Source: Syngnathus acus (taxonomy: Eukaryota > Chordata > Actinopteri > Syngnathiformes > Syngnathidae). Taken from it: a DNA stretch of 64,000 nucleotides. Location: contig NC_051105.1 of assembly GCF_901709675.1 (NCBI RefSeq), positions 7,555,104 to 7,619,103 of the forward strand, read 5' to 3'. Position numbers and translations under genes: made by a program. The number at the start of each line of letters is the position of its first letter. Within the stretch, counting starts at the first letter, position 1. Shown one piece after another: positions 1 to 13,100 of this stretch. The notes beneath the pieces were generated by a model. It was not told where the DNA came from. It saw only the letters and a list, made by a program, of their open reading frames with translations, and did no database searches.

Positions 1-3000
1 AGGTAGCCTGCTTGTGTTGTCTACTCAGACCATTCATAATAGATTGGTTCTGAGGACACTTTGCATTAGCTCCCAATCAAAGTATGAAGTCATGCTTGTT
101 CATCAGTAGAACCAATGGCATCTTTTATGAGGCTTGCTGTGCGATAATGCATTCGCTGGGTTTTCTTTCAAATTCAATGAATTGCCACTAAGAAATGTTT
201 TTTTCTGCCAGCAGGATTTTTTTTTTATATTTAATAAAGCTTAGTTTAATTATATGGCATTTCTTTCATAAAACTACAAAGTCCATAATACATAATCTGT
301 TATTATGTGAGTTGGTTTTTGGATTTGGAATATGAGTTTCCATTGAGATTAATTAGATTGGGATTAGTTTGTTGCGGTCACAATTGTCATCACTGTGAAA
401 ATAATGTAAAGCTATATAATTTCTAATTTCTTATTTAACAGGTAGTTAAAAGCCAGTAAGGAGTTAGCAAAAAAAAAACAAAAAAAAAAACAATAAAACT
501 CAATTTACCTTATTGTCCAAAAATCAAAACAACCATTAATTTAAAGTGAAACATGAAGAGAGACAACTTTAAGAGGTGTCACAAAGTTCCAGGAATGGTA
601 TTCACTCCTGGAAATAAATCTTCTGCATCTCCATCCTTACTCCCATCTTAAGCTCATCTACGTCTTTAAATGAATTTAAAAAAATGGCACATCTCTTCTA
701 ATTGATTTCTATACTGTAAGTGTGTGTCTACGACGTTCAAAAAGTGCTAAAGAATTCCGACATGAAGTTTAAAGTGGCTAACAACAATAAGTCCGGCCTC
801 TCCAAAAGCTTATCCGTGCTCCAACATATCTTTTTGGCAAGCATCTATTCTGTTAATTACAACAAGTCTGCAAGCATTTGACTGCTAAACTGCGATATTA
901 CAATGCGTGCGCTGCACTCCTGTAATCCTGTTAAAAGCAAAGAAATAATCTCTGTGAATGAATGTTGGCAATAGTTCTTCTTTGAGGAGTGAGCAAGAGG
1001 AAGCCTACACAACCGCTGGCATGAAGGGCTCACTCGCTCGCACGCTCGTGGATGTGTTGTCATTAAAGGTGCAGTCTTGGAGCCCCCCAGATCTTTTTGC
1101 GGTAATGGGCAAAATAATCTCCCGCTTTGATAGGCACGCGTCGCCGAGAAGTACGCCAAGTGACAGGTACTTATCTTTTTGCCTGTGTCCTGTGTTAAAG
1201 AAAGATATAATTCTTTGCGACTGCTCCTCAGGGCATCGGCTCTTCAACTTCATTATTTCTTCTCATGATAAATATATATATATTTATACACCCCCTTCTC
1301 CCCCTCCTCCTTGAAAACCTGAGAATTAATACCAAAGCGGGCAATCTTTGCCAGCGGTCATTTGGAAATGGAACAAAAAAATGTCACATCTGTTTAAAAG
1401 AACAATTTTTTTTAAGGCTTCTCACATGACATTATTCTAATTTATTGATGGATTCATGGAATAATGCTATGATTCTCTCTCTAGCTCTCGTTTGGGTTTA
1501 TTAACTAAATTATTTGAGTGACTATCAAGAGGCTATACAATCTTTTCATAAACTCTTGTCAAAATATTCCATTGAACCTCTCACAGTGGACTTTTCCCCC
1601 CCGTTCGAGTTATTGCATTTAAGTCTATCTAGTACGAAATATCAAAAGGGCTTGGTGTCTTAATGAAGTGGAGATATTGGCTGAATACAAATATGAAGTT
1701 ATTACTGCGCTTTTGACAGCAGTGGGCGCTGTAGAGTCTTTGCACCGACTAAAGACCCTTCGAGACCGGCTTTAACTGTGCTTTATTTTTTTTATTGACA
1801 ATTAGTGATGTTCTTTTAAAGCCTTAAAAATTGATCTGGATAATCTAAATCGAATATTTTGCTCTAGAAATTAAACTCCACTGTGCATATTGTGTTAAGT
1901 GGCAAATGTGTGCAGGTTATTATCACATATTGAATTAAAATAATAATACCAAAAAATATTTAGCATAAGATAATAAAAATGGCATATATATGGTCTAGAT
2001 ATATCTTATATCAGCATAGGATAAAGATAGCATTTGGTGGAACGAAAATCGTAATGCAAGGACACCTAACTTCTGCGCTCAAATTCAAGAATCATCCTCT
2101 CTGAACTCTGTGCACTTATTGTATGAGCTACTTTTAAACCAACTTCTTGAAGGCAAACCCTGACTTCAGAGACTTTGTACCATATTTATTGAGGGGGAGG
2201 GGGAGGGGGTCCTGTAGAGTACGCAGACACTTTTCATTTCTACCTGTGACCTTGGGCACAGTGACATGTACCGTCGGCAGCCTTCGATTTACCACGTTAG
2301 GCTGTCGTGGTAAGGTGCAATGCAAGATAATTTGCCCTTTTTTTATTTTATTTATTTTTTTACCCCGGCTTCTCCTCCTTCCCTCCTTGAAGCACGAAAA
2401 AGTCTGAAATACAGCAGTTCGCAGCGTGGAGATTACAGGTAATATGACACGCGGCCTTCATAAACATTCTTGACCTGAGCCGATGATGGTGAGAGATATT
2501 GCTGCAGGAGAGACTTTCCACACTTTGATTTGCCTAAAATGAGCTGGAAGAAGTCAGTGATCACACTCTTTGAGCTTCCTCACAGTGTGTGTGTGCACAT
2601 ACACGCACACACACGCACACATGCAATGACAACCTGGTGAGCATGCACAAACAAATAGAAGAAATATCCTCAAAGAAACCATATTAATGTTTTATTCATG
2701 TATGTGGAGGTGAGAGGAAAAAAAAGTCAAATGATCCATCTGAAGCCATTGAAGTCCGGTGATAATCCACATGCTCACGGCGCGGCCTCGGGGCGAATTA
2801 GGGAACGGGAAGCCATTGTGCTTCCGTCTGAGGTCAACACGCTTGAACCGCTGATACCGATGTATGTTAATTTCCCTAATCTTACTTATACAAATGTCTT
2901 ATGATTCGCCGTCAAAGCCTTCTATCAGGGCATCGGAATGGGATTTTCTTTTCTTTTTTTTTTGTATTGCAGTGAACTGCATTGTGAAAAAAATATGTTT

Positions 3001-3185
3001 ATGAGTATTCTTTTTTGCTTGTTTGCTAATCTCACAGTAAACTAAGTATACTTGTCCTAAATTAATGATGAGGACTTTTTCCGAACGGAGACAATTTCGA
3101 TTTTTGAAATCCTCTGGAGGCCATGTTGAAACGCGAACACATTATTATATAATCATGCTAATTTTTTCTTTCTTTCTTTTTTTAG
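1..3185. other. Intergenic, no gene seen
   Basis: AT-rich unique-looking DNA. Small open frames here lack family motifs, codon structure or splice context. The stretch at about 2690-2910 is less AT-rich and unique, and could be a conserved non-coding element downstream of sox21. Confidence 0.5.
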
Positions 3186-3263
3186 AATTGCATTCTAAGA
3201 CAGCCCAAAGAACTCGACCGCATCATGCTGACAGCTCATGATTTCTTGCTTCTGCTGAATAAG
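3186..3263 (+). other. Exon-like segment flanked by consensus splice sites
   Basis: Seventy-eight bases preceded by a long pyrimidine tract ending in TAG (3161-3185) and followed by GTATGG. One frame is open for all 26 codons and begins NCILRQPKELDRIMLTAHDF; the other two plus-strand frames have stops. I recognise no protein family in it. It could be an exon of a non-coding RNA, an isolated exon of an unknown gene or chance. Confidence 0.25.
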
Positions 3264-4059
3264 GTATGGAATTATGATTTCCAGGAAGAAATAAATGTCA
3301 TTAATAGAATTAGTCAAACGTGGGCATAATTAGCTCGAAAAGCAGAGCTTTAACGACAGCTTTCATTTCAAAATGCTGTGGCCAGTGGGAAGGATGACGC
3401 ATATGAAACCCATTTTTCCATTTAAATGAAGACAAATGTAAAATGGAGCGCTTTTGGCCTTTAAACTGTTTTGTCCTGAATTAAATACAAATAGGCATCA
3501 TAATATAATTACCAATCCTTTTCAGGTGACTTGACTGAATGTGTTTGCTCGCCCTCCATTCAGCCTTGACGCTCTGCTCGATGCGAGAAAACCAAATGCA
3601 CTCGTTGCTGTAAGGTTAGCCATAAAAATTTACTTTCAAGAGTAAAACTGAATCATTTCCTGCGTTATAGAGCAACCACTTGAGTTCTTCCAATGTTCAG
3701 CATCTTCACATCAAGGCCAAACGCACATTTAGCGATTAAGTGTGCAAAGGAAATCAATTCCTATTTAAACGTTTGTTGCCTTTGCTGAGAAAGAAGGGGA
3801 AACTCTAAAAGAAAAAAGATTCTGATAGGGCTCAAGGTGAGTGAAAAGAGATGATGTCAAAATCATTTGGGCTTTGCCTTTTTCTCACATGCCGTAGTGT
3901 GATTTGAGGTCACAATGACAAGGTAAAATAAAATATGGAAAGACAGTAACATTGAGATGAAATGCTCATAGATGTAAAATGGTCGTAGCTGCAATGAAGC
4001 TTCCTGAGAATGTTTTTAAACTGCACTTGAAAATGTGATTTACTACTGTAATCCATCCT

Positions 4060-5390
4060 GATTTTTGTTACCTTGGGTCTTTTTTGTCATAACCTTATGA
4101 CTTTTCCAAACAATTTTTTTTAACTGTATTCTAGGAACATTCTTACTCCCCTCTCATTCGAAACTTAATACTGACATTGTGCCTTTTAAGAATTTATTTC
4201 CATGAAATTGCAACTTTGGTTTCCTAACCACTTTTTATTTTTAATAGTTTTTGAGAGAATTTTATTTTTGGGAGTATAAAACATTTTGACAAAATCCTGA
4301 TCCTGTTGTAGTCTATAGTCTGACTACAGTTTTTGGTCCCAAAAGACTTTGCTCTTACAACATTAAAACTATTTTCTTTATTTGCCAAAGAGTGGCCTCC
4401 ACCGTTTCTGAAAAAATTGATTGCCAATTATTATGACTTTGATTTTGTATGACTTGTTTCTGGCAATATATATTTTTTGGGTAAATATTACTTTCTTCAT
4501 TCTTCCAACTTTTTCCCATCACGTTATGACTTGTCTTCTTCTCTTCCTTATACTTCTTCACATATACTTTTTCACCTGACGTTATAATTATACTCAGCAG
4601 TCGAAGTTGCAACTTTAGTCTAAAGAGTAGAAACAACTTCATTACTATATTATATAAGCCTTATTCTCATACCTGCAAGATCTCACTTAACAATATGCCA
4701 TTGCTTGTAACATTATGATTTTATTCTAAAAAAAAAACTTCATGTACTGTGTCCTTGCAATAGAACTTGTTTTTCTGCCCTTGCAAGTTTTTTCACATAT
4801 GAAGTGTGTTGCAAGACTGGTGTCACAAAAGAAGCCAAACTACAACGTTTGCCCTTAAGTGTGGCTCTGATAGAATAACTTCTCAACTCAGCCGACGTAG
4901 TTTACGTGTAGTTTTTATTCGACCCCCCCAACACCAACAACGTCATCCCTCAGTGGGATCTCGTTCGAGGACATGGAGAACATCAAGAGGGCCGCAGCGG
5001 CGATGGTGCTGTGGATGATCCCGGAAGACTTCTTTCAGGAATGCATGGAGGTGTGCGAGAGAAGGCTGGGAAAGTTTCTTTGACTCCAGGGGGAAAACTA
5101 ATAGTTTGGATTTGAAATATATCTTTTGTGACACCAAACGTGGAACAAACTTAAGCCCCCCCCTTTTTTTTTTTAATATACACTTGTAACGTCGTGCCTC
5201 AATTTATGTTTTTCACGTCGTGTTGCAGTCTTTTATTCATCAGACTTTATTCCGTTATTAATATTTTGTTCTCATCAGCATACAATTTTTTCTTCATAAC
5301 ATGATGGCTTTATGGTTGTAACCCCTCCAATATTCAACTTTTTACACATTTATGTTCAGCCACTTACAACTTCAATATTGTAACCTTTTT
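4060..5390. repeat. AT-rich decayed repeat zone around the transposase relic
   Basis: Many short, similar phrases of the kind 'aacattatgactttat', 'cgttatgacttgtc' and 'gttgcaacttta' recur at irregular spacing here. This resembles the degenerate tandem AT-rich arrays found inside or beside dead Tc1/mariner elements in fish. No genes are visible. Boundaries are approximate and the family name is not established. Confidence 0.35.
4964..5083 (+). pseudogene. Decayed Tc1/mariner-like transposase C-terminal fragment
   Basis: An open stretch of 39 codons ends at a TGA at 5081-5083 and reads FEDMENIKRAAAAMVLWMIP then EDFFQECMEVCERRLGKFL. The pattern 'FE..ENI+RA....L..IP..+F+.C...C..R..K' is that of the extreme C-terminus of mariner-type DDE transposases. 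Just past the stop the frame continues LQGEN, as expected for the family's QG(D/E)Y-like ending, then has more stops. No catalytic region was found upstream, so this is a short inactive relic. The surrounding 4,060-5,390 is AT-rich and repetitive and may be the rest of the same dead element. Confidence 0.5.
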
Positions 5391-5529
5391 TAGTAAGACC
5401 ATGTTAGTGTCATTTTTTTTTTTTTTTGCCACAAAATGCCATTATTCCTGTCATTCATTCCCATTAATAATTTTCTCATATGCATAACCTTGGTGAAATG
5501 CCGATGCCGAGCACCCCCCCCCCCCCCTT

Positions 5530-5534
<5 letters not shown>

Positions 5535-5617
<83 letters not shown>
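5535..5617. repeat. (AC)n microsatellite
   Basis: About 40 uninterrupted AC units, preceded by a C-run. The open frames across it, of poly-Thr/His or Cys/Val, are artefacts. Confidence 0.97.
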
Positions 5618-5619
<2 letters not shown>

Positions 5620-6126
5620 CTCTTTCCTCTTATTCACTTGAAGACCTTGGAGCCAAGGCTGCAAAACGTTTTAATAGAAGGCCTTTTCTTCTCCCACTTC
5701 TTTCCATAGTTGCATGTCCACCTTACCCCATTCAAGGCCTGTCTTAGACTGAGAAAACATAGGCCATCTATTCAAAAGGCATTTAGTCCATTTCTTTCTT
5801 GGCCGGTAAACCCATTCATCAATTGTTCTGCTTTGTAGATGGCATTCTAATGCTAATCTGGCGTGTTAAATATCGTTTTGCCCCCCCCCCCCCTCCCTTT
5901 CCATCATCTTCTTTCACCGTTTTGTCATTCACTTTATCCAGTTTTGGCCACCCATTTTATTTATTTATGCGCCTGCTTCTATTCATCCGCTCATGTATTT
6001 TTTATTATGTTGTTTCACTGTCATGCAGTGTCAACTCACTCCATTCAGGGTGGGCTACTTGAAGGGCTTGCGGGGACAAAGCGTGTACACATTGCACCGC
6101 TATTCACTCCGTCCAGCTGGATCGCT

Positions 6127-6176
6127 TGAGAGAGAGGGGGGGGGGGAGAGAGAGAGAGAGAGAGGGGGGGGGGGGG
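6127..6176. repeat. Homopurine G/GA tract
   Basis: Runs of nine to thirteen G flank a (GA)n core. It could form a G-quadruplex or triplex and is prone to length errors in sequencing. Confidence 0.9.
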
Positions 6177-7358
6177 CAAAAACCTTGTGAAAAGAAATCC
6201 TGCACAATGGACACAGAAGAAGTGCACAATGCTAACAGTTTTCCAAATACCACTGATTGCTTCCATCACAATGAGCGAGAGCGGCCGCTTTTCTCCGAAC
6301 TCCACTTCAACAAACAACGCTCGCACAAAACCTCCCGACCCGGGTTTTGTGCGCAAACAAAACCTCCTCGACCGTCTAAACGCTCCCAGAGAAGAGAAAA
6401 GGAGAAAAAGGGCTTTCACATTTCCTCCCAGGGAAGAGAAAAGGAAAGAAAAAAAAAGGGGGGGAGTGCTTTCTCATTTCTTGCAAGATAAAACGTCATT
6501 AAAAATGGCTACAAAGCCGAATTTTAATAGAATTTGTAGGAGAAAGATTTTAACAATTACAGGTATATCAATTATGTAACAGGTCTTAAATAAACAATGA
6601 TTTAAATATAATTTTAATACAATTAAATCTTTGTATATTTTGTCTTGTAAACGCAACTCGAGGTCACCTTGCGCATTCTTTTTAAGTGGGTGGTGTTGGT
6701 GGGATGGGTGGGCTGTCCCCCCAAGGAGGAAGTTCCACGGGTGTTGCAAACGCGGAGCGCCACTCAAAGGGTTTAATTAACCGCGACGGAGATAATTATC
6801 CCTGGACTGTCCAAATTAGTTTTGCATAATCGCACCGATCCTTATGAATTAATCTCCCAGTGTAATCTAGTAAAAGAGGCCCTGGATTGAAATTCAACAC
6901 ACACAAACACGTAGTTGAGAACATCAGCAGGTTGTACGTCCGTTTTAATTCAGATTATATAAATGCACTTTTAAGGGGTGCATGCACTTTAAATAAATAC
7001 ACCCTCATTGAGACCGTACAAAAGCGACCGTTTTACGAGGAGGGGGTATTTTACACTTTACCTGCACTTCACAGAACGAGGGGAAAAAAGACGTCAAAAA
7101 GCGATTAGTTTTTAATTCTATTCGGGTTTATTGTTATGATTATTACTTTCTTGTGATCCGTTTCTCAACAGGTGACACAAAAGAAAACACAAATGTTGTA
7201 CGAGTTAGTTATTTAAAAAAAAAAAATCTTGCAATCCCTGCACATGACACAAGAGGAAAGTGTTTGGTTTTTTTGGGGTGGGCGTTTGAATCGGGGTCTG
7301 AAGGGCAATAAAATAAATTATGTCCTCTTAAAACGTCTCATGTGCAAATTCAGTCTTG

Positions 7359-8009
7359 TCCTTTTTATTTGCTCACCATAGATTCCACTAAACAATAAAT
7401 ATTACAGACATCTAGAAAAGGGTTTAAAAACTCTAAATCAAGGGTGGGGAATCCAAGGCCCGTGGGCCACAAACTGCCCAAGCATTGGATCAGGGCAGCC
7501 ATGCAATTGTAAAGGAACTGTTATAAAAAGCCCCAAAACCCTTAACTGCGCATAATCTGGAATAATGAACATTTGTTCCATGATACTGTAAATTTTGTAT
7601 GGCCCTGGAGGACTTTATCAAAACTGCGAAGATTCCCCACCCCTGCTCTAAACGTACACATGATGCTAGTGAAATGTCCTTGCTTGGGTTTCTCGGAACA
7701 CTAAATAAACGGACTTTTTTTGTACATGTTTTTTTTTTTTGTTTGTTTTGCAAGTGTGTCACAATCCTCCCACGATGAACCCACGAACCAGTCCCAGCTC
7801 CAACAGGTGCAAATTATAGTGTCGCCTTCCCCCCTCCCTCTTTCGTGAGTAATTTGGCAGAAGTTTGGCGAGTTCTCACGGAGACCTTAAATAAAGGCAA
7901 TCATCCATATACATGTGATAAATGCACACGTCATCACATGTTCAAGTTTGTGCATGCGTAAATCAAACTAATCGATAGTTTGTTTTGTTTTAATCTCGCG
8001 CGGGGTCGA
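7359..8009 (-). other. Probable sox21 3' untranslated region with candidate poly(A) signal
   Basis: Sequence following the sox21 stop codon on the minus strand. The first AATAAA on that strand is at 7364-7369 (TTTATT on plus); another lies at 7127-7132. If either is used, the 3' UTR is about 650-880 bases and includes the MITE at 7439-7645. Extent is inferred; no transcript evidence is available. Confidence 0.4.
7439..7645. mobile_element. hAT-type MITE with terminal inverted repeats and 8-bp target duplication
   Basis: A 207-bp element. Its left end CAAGGGTGGGGAATCC and the reverse complement of its right end CAGGGGTGGGGAATCT match at 14 of 16 positions. It is flanked by CTCTAAAT (7431-7438) and CTCTAAAC (7646-7653), an 8-bp target-site duplication with one mismatch. 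CAGGGGTG-type ends with 8-bp duplications are typical of hAT elements; the element is too short to encode a transposase, so it is non-autonomous. It sits in the likely sox21 3' UTR or just downstream. Confidence 0.8.

Positions 8010-10018
<2,009 letters not shown>

Positions 10019-10099
<81 letters not shown>
10019..10099. repeat. (CA)n microsatellite
   Basis: About 40 CA units; a shorter CA-rich cluster follows at 10391-10440. Confidence 0.97.
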
Positions 10100-10103
<4 letters not shown>

Positions 10104-13100
10104 CTGAATTCCTATGAATTCCTCCGCAGGATGACACAAAACAGGAAAAATGGTGAATTATTTTCACTTCGTATCAGATGGGAGTTAATACTTTGGACTG
10201 TTTTTGTATGCATGATCGATCTATTTAATAATGTTTTATTATTATTTTCCCCCCATACAAAGGTTCAAATTCAATTTCTTAATTTCAGACAATTCATTTC
10301 AGCCTTAAATTTTATTTGGTTTTTAGGCCTTATCATCCAACACCTTGCACATATTGAATTTCTTCCAGTTTTGGTCAGTGTTTTTGTTTTGCACGCACAC
10401 GCACACTGACAGACACACGCACACACACACACACACACAAATACATTTCAAGGTTGTTTTTTTTTTTAGAATCTATCACAGACAAAAGGGGTGGGGGATC
10501 ACAATAATAACATAAACCCTCCTCTCACCTGCGGTCTTCCCATCGTTTCAAGCCCTTGTTGTCAGGCCGGAAATAACACTTCAATAATTCACGATGAGTT
10601 AGTGAGCGCGAGGAAAATTATACCTGCATGGCTCCAGCCTCTGAGACGGAGCCACCTCAGCGCACACAAGGCTTGAATAGAAGAAAAAAAAAAATAGCCT
10701 GCAAATAAATAGAGGGAGACAGCAGCAACAACAAGCCCATGGGGACTTTCTCCTCTATTAAGAGAGAAGATCACACACACGTTTGATTCCCCCGTCACTC
10801 CCTCGAAATGAAACCAAAAATCTTGCTAAAGCAAAACATGAACTGACTTTCTATAATGATGAGATACGCACTTAAAAAAAAATCTCACTAGTTGTTTATT
10901 CTATGTAGCACAAAAATAATTGCTGTTTTTTTTTTTTAAATACATGTTCATCTATTTGTAGAATATACGTGCAGTCAAATAAAGGAGAAAGATGCTGGTG
11001 CTTAAAAGAGAGAGTAAGTCAAAAAAGAAAGTGAAGAACACATCTGTTGGAGGTTGAAGTTGAAGGAGGAGGAAGTACAAGATGCCTGCCCGCACTTGAA
11101 AGTGTGAGGAGGAAAATGAAGGGAGCTGGTAGGCAGGTCCTTCAACTACCTCCCTCGTCCTCCTTAGACTTCAGGTGCAAGCTGAACAAGTTGAAGCTTC
11201 TTCTAGTAGCTTCAACTTCTTCCGCTTCCCCTCCAACCGCCTTCTCACGTCATCTTCAGCTGCCCGCATCGTCGTCATTTAACCGCACGTGTCGGTCCTC
11301 CGTCCTTCAACATCCCACTTCTTTAAATTCCCGTATCTTCTCCTTAAACGACATACATATTCCTCCAACTGCTTTCCCCTTCATCTTCTTGAATCCTCTA
11401 AAAAAAACAAAAACGTTTTTCTCTTTTAGTTACCGACATCTCTCCTGCCCGCGTCTTCCTCCTCCTTCTGCTGCCCCCACGCAGGCCGAGCAATAAATAG
11501 CAGGTATGCAATATTTCTTCTTCAGCAACCTTTAAAATTGATGACCCACTTTTACATCAGATTTCCAGATCCAAACAAATTTTCAGTTGAAAGCGCGTGG
11601 CTAATATAATGAGACTAAAGCTGTGAGATTCTAAATCTGCTTTGAATTGTTTCAAACATTTAGGCCAGTTGTTATAATTAGTTGATGGAATAAATTGTAT
11701 CATGAAGATAAGAGGGCCATAAATAAAGCGCGGATTTGATTTTTAAAAAAGGAAATAAAATGGGAACATTCTAAATATTTTTCTTCCACCCCGAAAAGCT
11801 ATACACGTTGGACAAAAGTGCTCTCGGCGTGATGTGATCGGTATTGACAGTCAATTAGTCACCAACGCATCCTATTAGCTGCCGAATCTTATCTTAAGTG
11901 AGCCTGTGATAAAGTGCGGATGACAAACAGTTGAAATGTGTAAAGGAGCCAATGGATTGCTATTTAAAGATGACGGCGTGCAGATTAGAAGCCATTTTGT
12001 CTCAGGAGGTTTCTTTTACACAATACGCAGAAAGCTCGCTAAGGAGCAGGGCAACATAATGACGGGATTGCAAAGCAGACAATGTCGACTTCGGCATCAC
12101 CTCCAATGAGTCACCCGTCTGTAATACGTGTGAATAAAGTTAGTTATTTTCCCGCGCTTTAAAGATGTGACCTATTTTGAATAGTTGTGTTCTCCAAACA
12201 CATTCACCGGCTGCCAAATTAGTTGTGCAGCTCTTTAATCATTCTAATTATACAGTCTTTATTACTCCTCGGGGCAGACTTTCGTGCCTTTGTCTAGGTG
12301 GGAATCATTTTGGTGGAGAACCAAAATATTTACTCAACCACAGCCTAAATATTACGCATATCAGAAGGAATTGAGAAAATAATCCTCTCATAGACCGCGG
12401 TATTAACTTAATCACATTAGTGTAAATACTATTGATGGTGGTCATGATCCTGAGTGAGCGTGTGTGTATGTGTGTGTGTGTGTGTGCGCATCACAATGTA
12501 GCAACGGATGTTGTTGAAAAAGGCCCTGAGGACTGAGCGGTGTCAGTGCCTGTGATGTGGCGCTAAAGAGGATTGATAGTCATTTCCTTCATGGAGGAGC
12601 TGAGCCGGCGCGTACAAGAAACTTTGAAAGCACATTATGGAAGGAGAATGGCTCCACAGAAGGATGCGCCGCTCGGGAGCTTGATAAAACCTTCGTCTTC
12701 AAACCGCCGCTTGTCATCGTATTAAATGTAATCTCACCTTGCTTGAATATCTCCACAGCCCCCGGGAAGGTGGGGTGGGGTGGGGGCACGAGAAATAGTA
12801 CAAACGTCCTGGATCGGTTCAAAAACAACTATTGATAAAAAGTCCGATATTTTTTTTTATCTGAGATTAAAAGGGCTTGCTTGCGATCCGCCCCCCTGCA
12901 GGCTCTGACTTTTCCCATGATAGACTGTTTGGAACCATTTAGCAGATATATTATCACCGGTCTTTTCTTCCTCATTATATTCACCCTCCCTTATCGCCAC
13001 GGCATCGCTGCAAAGCCCCCAAATAGAGAGTTGTAATTACCAGCGCTGCCACCTGATAGCGACCCCTCCTATCGGCTTTTATCGCTGCAGCTCTTGCTAA

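Larger units (their letters stand above)
5391..7438. other. Intergenic DNA with microsatellites and homopurine tracts
   Basis: Contains the (AC)n array, several C-runs (5514-5527, 5881-5893), a GA/G tract at 6127-6176 and AT-rich unique DNA. Open frames in this stretch follow the repeats and are not convincing genes. Confidence 0.5.

Noticed and set aside
5390-5747. Cys/Val and Thr/His repeat frames
   Set aside because: Products of the (AC)n microsatellite.
11047-11496. 149-codon plus-strand frame
   Set aside because: Composition is driven by purine/pyrimidine-rich repeats (CTT, CCT); no domain, no splice context.
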